Positions 10,601-28,409 of a DNA stretch of 64,000 nucleotides are shown one piece after another. The DNA comes from Micropterix aruncella. Its lineage: Eukaryota > Arthropoda > Insecta > Lepidoptera > Micropterigidae. A program made the position numbers and the translations under genes. Where the stretch lies: NCBI GenBank assembly GCA_944548615.1, contig OX155960.1, forward strand, positions 30,409,973 to 30,473,972. The letters run 5' to 3'. Position 1 is the stretch's first letter, and each line of letters opens with the position of its first letter. The notes beneath the pieces are model-generated. The model did not search any database. It saw only the letters and a list, made by a program, of their open reading frames with translations, and had not been told where the DNA came from.

Positions 10601-13249
10601 TAGAGACTAATTGATCCAGCTTTTTATTTCGGCCCTGTCCGATTTTAATTGTCATTTAAACATCAAATATCCATCGCTGATTGCTTTCGTTGAAAAGGAC
10701 TTTCCGGTCTACCTAATGTTAACTTAATGTTTTTGTACATATATTTTGGACTGGGCGCTGACATCCGCTGCTTTAACCCTTGGAAAGCTAGTCAAGAAGA
10801 ATGAAACTCACGACGGCATGTTTTCAATCCTCGAAAATTTCTTTGCAGGTGGTGTTAGTGCACTCATACTAATGTATAATAATGGCTTATTCAATGAAGG
10901 CGTTTTTTTCGCGTATAATTACATAATTGCACAAATACGGAGATCGGCCGCCTGCGAGTTGTCGCAACGGACAAACCACCGATCGGTAGTATTAGCATTA
11001 AAATTACCAAGATATAAATCAATACATACAATATAACACGCGCGTAAATTAATGCTTTACCGATTCAGCATTTACAGCAGTACAAAATCATACTCGATGT
11101 CAGTGTGTCATATGACTGATGACAATTATAAAATGCCGCCACGCCGGTACACTGTTTACATGTTACCTACTTTTAGTTATTTTTTAGTATATTTAGTAGT
11201 AGAAACGTACCCAAAATTGTTATATCTCAAAAGTTTGAACGACTGCATGATGCGTGTTCGCATACACTCAATTCTCAAGCAGCGCTGAGATTACATGGAG
11301 TCGCAGTATCTCGTGCTGTTAATAGATTAAATTTTGTTTTATACCTCGATTGGTAGATTTATACCCACGGCTGACGTTAAGGGTTAATAGATTTTTTTAA
11401 AATCCGATTGCTGCAATTGACGTAGATATTTAGGAATTCCTACATTGGTTTTGTTTTACAGCATATGTTATCTACTAGATGCCTGGGCCTCTAAAAACGG
11501 CTACTCCCGTTGACTGCTATTTAAACAGTAGTAGTTAGGAACATGTTGTAAAAAATACAAAAACACTTGGTGCTTTACGTTTGTGTAAATAAAATCCACT
11601 TGACTGCAGTTACACATTTTTTGTAATAAAAAAACTCGCACTGCTAAGGAAGAGGCTGGAATCTCACTTAATCAGACAATCCTTGTATTACACAATCGCT
11701 AGATTCAACATAGTTATGTGCCTAATAAAACATACCTTGTGATATAATCAGTTTACTTTTCACATTATTAATTTTTCGTGGATCATTCATCAGCGCGGAC
11801 ACGTGACCAACAACTTAAGGCGTTTCTAGGTGCTGTAATATATTTACACTTCTCATACAATAAGCTCTTCACCGAATAATTCACCAATGGGAGAGGACGT
11901 TACATCATCTACCAATAATAGTTTTAATTACACAGCGTTGGTGTATTCTATGTAATTAACACATACGATTGCGATACGCTCGTATGCTCATTTAATTATA
12001 ATGGGAATGATGAATAATGGGAGTGACGTCATTAGATAAACGTCCGCCTGTTTACCATTATCCAATTCTAGTTCGTTTCCTATCGGAGTTTGGTCATCAT
12101 CAGGGCATAGGCAGGTAACTTTGAAACAAAATATTGTACTGTGGCTCAACCTAGATCGGAATATTTAGATTGTCTCAAAATTTCTTACTAAATTACTTTT
12201 TGAGCAGCTCTAGCTTTATATACTCGGCAACGTCACGTACCTATGTAATTTTATCATGCCATGCAACGAAAAATCCACAACTCAAAGTTGCTGATTCTTG
12301 CGTCTTGTCTCGTTTTGATTCATCCTGCTACCGAGATATCTAAAATGATACACATTTTCGATTGTTGCTACTCAATTTTTTTTTTTTTTTTGTTTCATAT
12401 ATGAAATTATAGAAGAATAATAACCCAACTAACATTGTTTGTATTGCTATTTCTGTGATTTATAAAATAATCATAAATCAAAATCTTTGTTCATTAATGA
12501 TAATAATATTTGAATTCTTAGGCAAAGCAATGGCATTAAATAGGTAAGATCTATCTTGAATACATAGGCCGCCAAGTGGAGTTGCCTCCTTTGCGCCATA
12601 TTCAACATAGATGCCTTGACAAGAATGATGAGACGTCATGTCGAGGAGGCTCTGTTAAGCAAAACCAAAGTCGATAGTCCACAATCGCGAGTATTAACGC
12701 ATTGAAGCGAAGAATTCTAACTTTGACGGTGAGATATTCCTAGATTCCCGTACAAGACCTTGAAGCGAGTGAAGCCCCGTGATCCCTAAACCTCATATAA
12801 CTCCTTGATATAGAGAAACAACCGCGCGACTAACCCCCGAACATCATTTATCAAGACATCGTCACTTAATCACTCACCTTGTCGTCGTTATTAACCCTAT
12901 GTTGGATTTGTTACAACCTAATACCTTTTTAAAAATATTTACTGATATATATTTAGTTTTCTGTGGGTGTTACTTTAACCAATATTGATTTTAGCCTATT
13001 ATGTTAATCATTATCAATAAGAATTTCCAGGATTTAGTAACTTGGGGCACTTTCGGCTATTAATGTATACTGTAATTTATGTCATCTCTAGATGTTACTA
13101 AAAGGCATATTATTACAGCTACATATATTAAATTAAAAAAAACGATAAATTCATGTTTACTTAATTTCTCGGTACCTGTGATAGCGAAAAATTAATTCTG
13201 TATGATATCTGTATTTATTGTGATCACTAAAATGAGTAGCTAGTTACAG
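10601..13249. other. Unique-looking AT-rich stretch, no confident gene
   Basis: Open frames at 10746-11036 (96 codons) and 11052-11288 (78 codons) on + resemble no family and are not flanked by convincing splice sites. A palindromic TGACGTCA lies at 12024-12031. Poly-T at 12377-12392. 12540-12800 has GC-richer patches without recognisable coding. Confidence 0.45.
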
Positions 13250-14040
13250 CGTGAGCCAAGCTGGCCGGCATCTCAGCAGTGCGCAGTGACGCGAGCGAGG
13301 CCACCACATCCTCAGCCTCGCGCTCTCGCGTCCCCTTGGCATTGAACGCCAACCGCAAGTCCGCGATCCTCCCACGTCACACCGTCACCTCCCGTCGCCT
13401 CCCGTCACCGCTCGAGCCCCGCACCGCGTCACACGAGCGCTCGCTAATCACGCCGACGGTAATTATTCCCGGCAACACTAGACACTCGAGGGGCTTCAGC
13501 GCATTCCTCGCGACGCTCATTAACGCCCTCCATCGATTATTCCTAATGCAATTACAATTAAAGCGCATCAGCTGTTTTCCACCCAAGGACTAATTAAACG
13601 CGAACAAGAAGCCGGCCAAGTTTTCTCTAATGCGCTAATGACATTTGAAATGTGACGCACTGCGCTTTCGCGTCATTTGCGACGATTAAAGTCTCTCGGT
13701 CGCCATAAGTGTCCGGAATTATTAACAATATTTATCACGTTTAATCTGTGGTCCCGAGCAGAGCCTCCCTTTGGTCTGTCGCGTCTTACAAATGAGGGAC
13801 ATTAGTAGCGAGATTAACCGCGACACGGGTCCGGCAAAGGGAGGACCGCGCGTTGATGTCCCATAGATAAAGCACGGATGCTGCCTCGCGAGGTCTCTTG
13901 GACCACTAGAGGGACCAGAGGGGGACGCGCGAATCGGGCCTCGCGATCGATCAATGTCGCCTTACGGCCCACGGAATTTAAATCTCCTTACCATTCCGAA
14001 TATTATTATGAATTTAAAGTAGACTTTCTCAGCCCATTTT
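13250..14040. promoter_or_regulatory. CpG-rich block, possible regulatory island
   Basis: GC- and CpG-rich, with tandem-like CACCGTCACCTCCCGTCGCC wording at 13379-13412. It also has ATTA-containing homeodomain words (AATTATTCC, TAATTAAAC) and a clear drop to AT-rich flanks. Overlapping frames of 104 (+) and 69 (-) codons reflect low stop density at high GC, not a known protein. Confidence 0.25.
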
Positions 14041-14050
14041 TTTGGGGGTA

Positions 14051-18724
<4,674 letters not shown>

Positions 18725-19390
18725 GAAATATTTGATAGTTTTGTGTATATATTCTTTTTAGAATTGATCAATAAGATGATTATAAAGTAAATAATTATAA
18801 AAGCCACTTACATCGTGACGAAGGATTCCCTTGATCGGATTCGGGAATGCTTTAGGTGTTAACGAGAATGATGAACTATATATGAACTATATATATATAT
18901 ATACTTACGGATGTGCACGACTTTCGATTGTGCATGTTAGTTTATGGGTCCCTTTACCGTCGACGAACGATCACTCATCATCCATATATCTCAAAAATCG
19001 AGCTTTTTCCTTTTTGCAACACAAAATGCCTCCACTTGAGGCGAATTAAAGCGAAAAAACTAAAATAAAACACTTTGATCACATCGGCAAAGGCCGTTTC
19101 ATAAATGGTGGATGACGTTTCGAAATAATTCAAAATTTCGGACGTTTCCAACATTTAAAATATGACATTATTAGGCTGCGTTAGTTATCGACGAGCCATT
19201 AAATCGAAATAAAAATAAAAAACCTCCAATGCACAATGAAATGAAAGAAGATAGGTACTTCAATCTTAATTTCTGGCAGAGAAGTTTATACTAAAGACTA
19301 TATAATAATATCAAAATAAGGTAAACTTGTATAAAATTGTATAACATTAGCAAATGTGTAAAGAAACATGGTAAAAAAACTGTATAATAT
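18725..19390 (+). repeat. B/C chimeric monomer
   Basis: Begins as a third class B unit (to GAGAATGATGAA at about 18876) and passes through a short GAACTATATAT duplication and TA run. It continues from ATACTTACGGATGTGCACGA as class C to the unit end at about 19390. The switch falls at the matching position in both classes, just after the GGGAA dyad. It holds the CGTCGACG palindrome near 18957 and the full class C 3' half, including GACGAGCCATTAAATC and TTTCTGGCAGAGAAGTTTAT. Confidence 0.88.
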
Positions 19391-21537
<2,147 letters not shown>

Positions 21538-21566
21538 TTTCTTCCATGGGTGACCCATGGAAGAAA
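21538..21566. repeat. Perfect 14-bp inverted repeat
   Basis: TTTCTTCCATGGGT and ACCCATGGAAGAAA are separated by one base. A dyad of this perfection is not expected by chance in so short a span. Possible protein-binding dyad or tiny foldback. Confidence 0.8.
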
Positions 21567-21830
21567 AGAGACGCAGAGACTTATTTGCTTTATTCCTAAC
21601 ATTCCATTATCAACATTGTAACTATTATTATCATCATTATTATAAACCTAACATATATTGTTTATTGGCATGCTTATTGATTACTATATTATCATCAATT
21701 GTACCTTTCAGGATAATTATAAAATTTTAATTAATATAAAAAAAAATATATTACTAAAATTTCATTTTGTTTGATTTTATTTTATTTATTTATTTTGAGA
21801 AATAAAGAATTTGAATTTGAATTTAACATC
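21567..21830 (+). mobile_element. Possible LINE 3' end
   Basis: AT-rich with ATTATTATCATCATT stretches. It ends in AATAAAGAATTTGAATTTGA (21811-21830), a short tandem tail of the type seen at the ends of CR1/jockey-like LINEs. No coding part remains, so this is tentative. Confidence 0.3.
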
Positions 21831-23232
21831 AAACGCATATTTTAATATAAATATTTGCTTACTAGAGCTGGACACGTATTGTGTTTATGCTCAATCGAAA
21901 GATCCACCCATAGAAAATAAGAAAAAATAAATACAAGATATTTTGATTCAGTGACAATAGTTTCGAAAGCGTGTACTTATCTGGAATATTAGGAACAAAT
22001 AGTAAAAGATCGATCCTAAAAAATACATGGCAGCGACGATGACCGTTTAGTTATATGAACGTTGTTGTTACTATGTCTACCGTTTCTAGAAAATTCGCGT
22101 CAAAATACAACGCGATATTTGCAATTCGATTCGTGATCAAAATTTCAAATTACAGTTTAGAGCCACACAAGTCTCATGCATGAATAATAGCGATTGAGAA
22201 AGTACAGAAAATTCCGTTACGTGTATCACCGGGAAAATTCCAGAAAGCTTCAGAGGGGTATTGATGGTCACATGAATTTAATGACGTCACTAATCTCGTT
22301 GTTTTGACATGCGATCCGCTATGTTTTCACAAATCTAGAACACTTAAGTTAATAAAAACGTCTATGAGTATTAAATCACTCATCAATATTAATGGAATCC
22401 GAGATCCAACGGGTCTTTTTCTCCGGGCGATGATTTAAATTCGACCGCGCTTATACGACAGAAATCGAGCCATTTTCTTAATTAAAATTATACGGCCGAA
22501 GCGTTGCGTTATAAAAAATCTCTTTATTGTATGCTAATTTAGTGATTAATAGGAGATAAATTAAAGAAACATGTCGTTTTTGGTGACTCGAATACGTAAA
22601 CTGTTATGCAAATGGCCGCGCGCGCGAGTGAAAAGATGATCGGCTCGACGGCAACAGGATATATCATTCGAGCGAAACCGGATTGTCGCTCCATCGAGAA
22701 ATTTGTACTTTGTTATCGGTTCGATTTTATCGATTCTGTTTCCTCAATAGAGCCACAAGCATTTCGAAACTAGTTAAGGTTTGGGCTTTTGTTTGTGTGA
22801 GTGTGGTCTTTTTTGTTTGTGAAAGCAAGCGGAATTCATTGATGAGTCGAAGATGCTTCGTTTGATTTTGCGAATGAATGCCCCGATGAATAAAGTTAGG
22901 TTTGGAACGCAATGAAATTTTTTTGTCCATTAAGACACTACTGCAATGGTGAAAAGCGAAACAATCAAGATTTTGAAATGACTATCAGTTACTCTGTGCA
23001 GTTAATTGAGTTGTGGCATTTTTTGTCATTAGAAAACTTCCCTGCTTATGAATTCTGCCATATAAATTTGATTTTACCTAGATTGGTAACGATATCAATA
23101 AAAAATATTTTAATTAGACAATTAAAGCTGTTTGCTTCCTAGTGTTTCTTCAGTAAGTAATTCTGCAACTTATCGTAATGTGTGTTTTATTATAAATTAT
23201 ATAAATAATCTGTGATAAAATATTTAACGTAA
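21831..23232. other. Unique-looking stretch with possible regulatory block
   Basis: 22250-22700 is GC-richer and CpG-bearing, with a palindromic TGACGTCA (22282-22289), repeated ATTAAT words and GCGCGCGAG at about 22620. This looks like conserved non-coding DNA, but conservation is untested. 22700-23230 is AT-rich with frames of 60-76 codons that resemble no family. Confidence 0.3.
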
Positions 23233-23955
23233 ATAAAATAAAAAAAATAAAAATAAAACACAAACGGAGCTGCCATGGAATTCACCGACTGAAGTCGGGC
23301 CCATCATATAGTGTTATTACACTTGTTCTAAGAAGGAGTTGATTATGTTTCTGGAGAGACCAAGATCTTTAAAAAGGTGAAACAGAGATTTAGCTGGCAG
23401 GCCACGAGCGCCAACTTCCACCGCGTGAAGGTGAACAGTGAAGCCGTTCCTGGTGAAGGCATTTGCGAGATAATGGTATTTATTTAATTTGTACTCGTGG
23501 TCTTTTGGGATATTTGATTCCCATGGAACAGTTAATTCTACGATAAGGGCCATCTTCCGAGATAAAGAGTGAAGAGTTATATCTGGACGCAGGGCTGTGC
23601 ATCCGAGACTTTCATGGAATGTATACTGCTTAGAGACCGAATCGACCTCAAGAATCCAATCTGAAGCTTTCTCGATTATTGAGAAAGGTTTTGTAGTGAA
23701 ATGTTTTTTGCCTTTAGAGCCATCCCGCACAAACTGTATTGGGGGTTTGGAGGGTACTGTCAAACCCTTGTTGGCACGAGCCACTGAGAGGCTAATTACC
23801 TCGCGAATAACAGCAAGGACTTTGTCGTGGCGGTAAGTGTACCGTCCTTGATCTAAGGCCACCTTGCAGCCAGCTAGAATATGCCTGGCTGTGCAAGGGG
23901 TATTGCTATAAAGGGGGCATGAACTATCCTCGGCAAAGCTCCACCGAATAAGTAT
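23233..23955 (-). pseudogene. Non-LTR retrotransposon 3' fragment with restriction-like endonuclease-type C-terminus
   Basis: Read on the minus strand, the frame runs from about 23952 to the stop at 23317. It starts with a zinc-knuckle-like stretch (SCPLYSNTPCTARHILAGC, 23863-23922), where a Tyr stands at the place of the usual second Cys. ALDQGRYTYRHDKVL follows, then LRPDI...ALIVELTVPWE, an arrangement like the PD-(D/E)xK nuclease of R2/R4-type elements. A conserved FTVHLHAVEVGARGLPAKS segment and an intact stop complete it. The reverse transcriptase is missing (5' truncation). The 3' UTR has a perfect CCGAC/GTCGG hairpin (23285-23298) and ends in a run of TTTTA units. About 210 codons are uninterrupted, so the copy is fairly young. 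Exact clade not determined. Confidence 0.75.
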
Positions 23956-24019
23956 GTAAATTTATTTATTAAACATTCGCGTAAATATTACGTGGTACTA
24001 ATTTTCAGTATGGTATAAT
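23956..24019. other. Short gap between two facing LINE relics
   Basis: About 65 AT-rich bases between the broken 5' ends of the minus-strand and plus-strand LINE fragments. Confidence 0.5.
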
Positions 24020-24545
24020 CGATGCACAACTAAATTGTTAGAATTCGCATGGAAACGAATGCAGCTATTTGGAATCCACATGAAGATACCAATACCCTCA
24101 TGGTGGAAAAGGTACAGAAGTTTTTTGAGATTTTTGCACTTCAAGTAGTATTGCTACTATCCATTTTTGTATCCGACTGCATTTATCACAGGCATGGTTG
24201 GCTATAATTATCCCTGTCTTAGAAGAGAAAAGCTGATCAAGTCCTATGTTTTTAATTCAAATCGTGGTTAAACTGATAACCCTAGCTTACTTTCCGTACC
24301 TTATAATTATCTTCGTACTCGATCGCTCCATCTTTTCTCGGAGCCGCTCTAGCACCCTACGAGGTGGAACTTATTGGCGCGTGCTTTGCGGCGCTTAAAT
24401 TAAATTCACTCACTCACTCACTCACATTGTATGTTCTATATGTATAGTTACTAGATGACATCTTTATTAATTTTATTTTTAAATGCATTGGTTTTTCTGT
24501 AATGTTGAATAGTAATAAGCGAATAAACAAATAAATAGATAAATA
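24020..24545 (+). pseudogene. Non-LTR retrotransposon 3' fragment (jockey/CR1-like RT C-terminus)
   Basis: Frame-corrected reading gives AAIWNPHEDTNTLMVEKVQK (about 24060-24119). After a one-base shift it continues FLRFLHFK, a stop, YCYYPFLYP, and FITGMVGYN at about 24121-24210. This is the block that follows the palm in LINE polymerases, and it parallels the relic at 9192-9581. Weaker matches (VDNPSLL-like, LLARAL) continue to about 24395. Several stops and shifts break the frame. A TCAC microsatellite (24402-24424) and an AT-rich tail ending in GAATAAACAAATAAATAGAT form the 3' end. Confidence 0.7.
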
Positions 24546-25690
24546 CAATATTAAAATGTTGGTATGCTAGGGTTAAGACCAAGCTATTTTCATCAAATCA
24601 CATACGCAAAAGGAGCGGACTCATTTTGAAGAATGCGAATTCTAATCAAACGATCAGCTATAAAAGAAAGTGAGAAATTCAACCTGCACTACTTGGGGAC
24701 ATTCTAGCTAGAATAAAGAGCGATCCGAGAACGACGACCATTTCGTTTGAAGAGGAATCCAATTTATTCACGTTCCTAGCGTGATTCGAGGCGATAAGCT
24801 GCCCCATGAGCAATGGGCGGGCCATATCAACGCCGCTTATCTCTCAAAACAAGTCAATCTACCTAAATTGACCAGATATGAAGCCATCAAACTCCGATGA
24901 AGCGGGCTCGCTAGACCGTGATAACAGAATCCTGTGCAGAAACACAAAGAAACCAAATCGCTTTTATTTACTAATTAAAATATACCCAATTAAAATAAAT
25001 CGCCTTTTAAAGACGTATATCCTCCAAAAAGAAATCACAAGATGCACTAAAGATAAATCTCTAATAGTTACATCGCTCATTATGTTGTTAATTACCCTGT
25101 TTTCTGCATCCCGCTAATCGCCGCTAATTTGCGAATTCGGTAAGAAAAAATAGTGGTAATCTCGACAGACAAATTTTAATGGACTCGATCAGTGATCGGC
25201 CGGCCTAATCATTATTGATTTTGTTCAAACTAATTAGAGTATTGAAGTCGAATAATTTAAAACCTGGCGTCTCGTGACCCTTTTAAGATCTTGTCCGTAG
25301 ATAGGGAAGGGTCCGGCGAGCGACGGGACAAATTTGACTTTTATCTAAAGTGCGTCAACAATTAAACATCAACGTCACATTTATTGACACAGCCGCGTTT
25401 TTCGTAGACTTTCGTTAATTTACGTAACATTTAATTGAGACAAGTTTTTAATTAGCGAAGCGGGAATTTGCAATTTTATGGCGAATAAATTGTTTAATAG
25501 CGCGCTGTCTCTGCAGCATTGTTTGTTTTTTAATATTCATCTCTTAATAATCGCAACACACGCGGCATTTATGTAAATTTATCGGCTGTAATGTTGGCTA
25601 ATTTCCCATTTTATTGGTTTAAAAACGAAATGAATTTTCACAATTTTATTTCCTTATTTGAGTTTTTAATTAATTATATAATATTTAGGA
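24546..25690. other. Unique-looking stretch with possible regulatory block
   Basis: 25120-25560 has dense homeodomain-type words (TAATCATTATTGATT, ACTAATTAGAG, TTTAATTGAGA), CpG and no repeat signature. A 79-codon frame at 24878-25117 is not recognisable. No RNA gene seen. Confidence 0.35.
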
Positions 25691-25860
25691 TCAAACGTAA
25701 GGTCAAATCAAATCAAATCAGGTTTATTGTCTTCAAAACTTCTAAGTAGTTATTTAGACATTAGTACACAATAATTTCGATAGCCGATTAAAATATTTCT
25801 GAAAATCGATACTAGAGGTATCTTAAGAGTCCCGCCACATAATTTATGATATAAGTAGTG
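25691..25860 (-). mobile_element. Possible LINE 3' tail
   Basis: On the minus strand the segment ends AATAAACCTGATTTGATTTG followed by ATTTGA, a short tandem tail typical of LINE 3' ends. The upstream UTR-like sequence holds no coding remnant. Tentative. Confidence 0.35.
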
Positions 25861-26981
25861 GATCTTAAAACTACAAAGTCAATTCGATAATTATTTGACA
25901 TGACAATTACAATAATATAAGAACGTATTTAGAAAAATAACTTTAGAACATTTTGACATGAAAATTATCAATTGAGTTATCATGAAATATATGGTCCTAC
26001 AAATACAAAATACAATCGATTATCAGAAAGTAAATAAAATATCCGTAATAATATAATACTCAATAAAATAGTAATACTAAATGAAGAAAATATAAATAAA
26101 AATTGTTAATAAGCTAATTAAAATTCATTAATGCCATACAATTCTCTCCCAATAATATAACCTTTCAATTTAGACTTAAACTGGGGTAATTTCCCGTTTC
26201 TAAATATCATTTTTATATCTTTTTAAATAATTCCAAAGATGGACAGTGTAATATTAAATGATGTCCACCTCTGGTTTAATAAGGTGACAGTACACTACAT
26301 TGAAATATAGGTAAAGGAAAGTCAGCACGCGTGAAGTGTGCATAAGATATGTGCAAGGCACGCGTTCTAGCTCTGAATAATCCCTTACGTCCCAATATAA
26401 TGTACAACTCACATTGTTATGTAATAAGTACGTACCTATTATGCGGCGAGGGACGAAGCTGTACACGTGGCGCATATATTAACTTACATAATAATATGTT
26501 GAGCATATAACCAGGTGCTTATTCTAATATAATGTAAATAGCGAGGATAATGGATTGCTTATAAAGACAGCATATCGAATTACGTCTTGCGGATTTTCGG
26601 GTGCGGCATTGGCTGGAAATAAATAGATTTCTAATGATCAATGTCGCGAAATTATCATCGTTAAATCGTAGGACCCTTTTGGGTGTTCTCGTTAGCGAAC
26701 GCCTGCGGCCCGCGCGTCGCGTGTTCCGTTCCGTGAAATTGTGTTCTGCCGCAATGCCACGATACGCATCTTAATGTGGATACTTTCCTATCGCGCCTCA
26801 ATCTACCGCTGTTTATTTATGAAGATATTTTGTTATGGATTCCGCATTTAACGCCACATACGCCGGCCCGCGTGTGATAGAACATTTCCTGTGCTAATTT
26901 GTCATGCTAATAATTGCCAGGGTTTTATTGCTAATAGAGTTGAAGTTTTAAACGGTTTTGTTTCGACTAACTGCATATGAA
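25861..26981. other. AT-rich, then CpG-rich stretch, no gene seen
   Basis: 25861-26480 is AT-rich; a 73-codon minus frame at 26254-26475 is not recognisable. 26580-26900 is GC-richer and unique-looking (CCGCGCGTCGCG at about 26710), possibly regulatory. Confidence 0.4.
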
Positions 26982-27058
26982 GACATTACAGCAATAATTA
27001 ATATGTATGTAAATATTACACATATATTTACATACATATTAATTATTGCTCTAATGTC
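26982..27058. repeat. 77-base hairpin, 35-bp stem
   Basis: Two perfect 26-base arms (26991-27016 and 27024-27049) surround a 7-base loop, TACACAT. Outside them GACATTACA and TCTAATGTC add nine more pairs with one mismatch. It could be a minimal foldback MITE or a structured RNA precursor. Confidence 0.85.
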
Positions 27059-27149
27059 ACCTTGTACCTATATGTATACCTACACTAGGTATATGGATTT
27101 ATACTTTTATTAGGTAGGAATTATAATATATATCATAGATTTTTATTTG

Positions 27150-27250
27150 AGTTTATAAACTTACGTGCTGACAGAATAACTAAAATATAAATGAAATGAA
27201 TCTACCCTAGTACGGGCATTACCCTAGTTGGGTAGTTTTTGTGAACATAC
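27150..27250 (+). repeat. Dispersed repeat family E, copy 1
   Basis: GAATCTACCCTAGTACGGGC, then ATTACCCTAGTTGGGTAGTT. The reverse complement of the same block with flanks occurs at 39650-39735. Weaker relatives lie at 34620-34672 and 53445-53475. Class unknown. Confidence 0.65.
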
Positions 27251-27774
27251 CATTTTCGCTACTTTCTCTCAAAATACAATATTATTATTATTATTTTTAT
27301 TTTAAACTACGTTTAAAATCGCATTGTTTGCAATGGTGCAGAATAAACAACATGTGGATTCAAAATCTGAAGTCCCTCTCACAACTGGAGTGGGTCCTTC
27401 AGGTATAAGTGCTCTTTATAACATTCTAATTAAGTCACGAATGTGTAAAATAAATCTATAAAAATGATTCCACTTTTATCCTATTATAATCACCACCCAC
27501 GTAGGCGCCTAACGCAGTCTGCGAATTCAGATTATAATCTGACTGATCTTCTGTCATTTGTTGTTAAGAGTTTTATTATGCAGTCCTAATTTCTAAATCG
27601 CTTAGAATATCGCGTTTAAGATCTGAATGAATTAGTGTCAAATGCAGATTTGGGCATAAAAAACAACTAAAATAGTAAATGATATCACCTACTTTTAAAA
27701 TTATATATTACGGAATAAAATAATGTTTTTAATTATTTGGCGTATTTTTCTTACACTTTGGTGGTACCCTAGGA
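27251..27774. other. AT-rich stretch, no gene seen
   Basis: Contains ATT-type microsatellite at 27282-27300. No gene or repeat recognised otherwise. Confidence 0.45.
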
Positions 27775-27862
27775 TCAGTATGTCATATTATATATATGTA
27801 ATCCCTTTAGAAACATGCGTATTTACTTGTATTACAGCGTTATATTTTTCTCAGTTTATAAA
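27775..27862 (-). repeat. Dispersed repeat family H, short copy
   Basis: GAAACATGCGTATTTACTTG, TATTACAGCG and TTATATTTTTCTCAG match, in reverse orientation, the copies at 29998-29960 and 63292-63250. Non-coding fragment of an unclassified interspersed repeat. Confidence 0.6.
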
Positions 27863-28077
27863 GAGTATGAAATACAACAAAAAAGAGAGGAAACAATCTA
27901 TATTTAACTCTTTGTGGACATAGAATATGCCACACCTATAAGGACGCAAAGATTTAAAAATAAGGAGAATAGAATATAAAGGGAATTTATGTGGAAGATT
28001 TCAAATGTTCTCTGAGTGTTTCAAAACATGTTACGCTTGGCGCGGTTCTCATATTTTTCGGCAATATTATCAACAAT
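27863..28077. other. Short unique stretch
   Basis: Nothing recognised between the family H fragment and the MITE. Confidence 0.4.
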
Positions 28078-28382
28078 GGGCTCGATTGCGTTTCTTCATG
28101 GACTAAAATCAGATTAGTTCGTGTGAACGAGACAGGGCAATACGCTAGAGCGGAATGTGAATAGAACGGTTGTCACTTTATTGCATTAAAACTACCCACC
28201 AAAGCTAAAGCATCTGAATCTAACACCGTGCGAAATGTGTTAAAATTTATTCGGACGTGTATAAGTCCGACAGGTAGTTTTTATCGACGATCGTTCGTTT
28301 CATATTCCGCTCATCGTATTGCTCCATCTCGTTCGCTTGAAGTAATTTCAGTTTTAGTTCACAAAGAAACGCAATCGGGCCC
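28078..28382. mobile_element. MITE with long terminal inverted repeats, ~305 bp
   Basis: The left arm starts GGGCTCGATTGCGTTTCTT and the right arm ends AAGAAACGCAATCGGGCCC. The arms stay alignable for roughly 100-120 bases (GAACGAGA, GGGCAATACG, AGCGGAAT, AAAACTACC in both), with substitutions and small indels. There is no internal coding. Target-site duplication not resolved. Confidence 0.72.
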
Positions 28383-28409
28383 AATATTATAAATGTTATA
28401 TATGAATAC

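Noticed and set aside
10840..10860. Recursive splice site (TTTCTTTGCAGGTGGTG)
   Set aside because: The acceptor half is fair, but GTGGTG is a poor donor.
10746..11288. Frames of 96 and 78 codons on +
   Set aside because: No known domain, no codon bias seen and no convincing splice or start context.
12112..12119. Second recursive splice site (GGCAGGTAAC)
   Set aside because: No pyrimidine tract upstream of the AG.
13279..13593. 104-codon + frame (and its 69-codon minus shadow) in a CpG-rich block
   Set aside because: High GC makes stops rare. Composition is Arg/Ser/Pro-rich without any motif.
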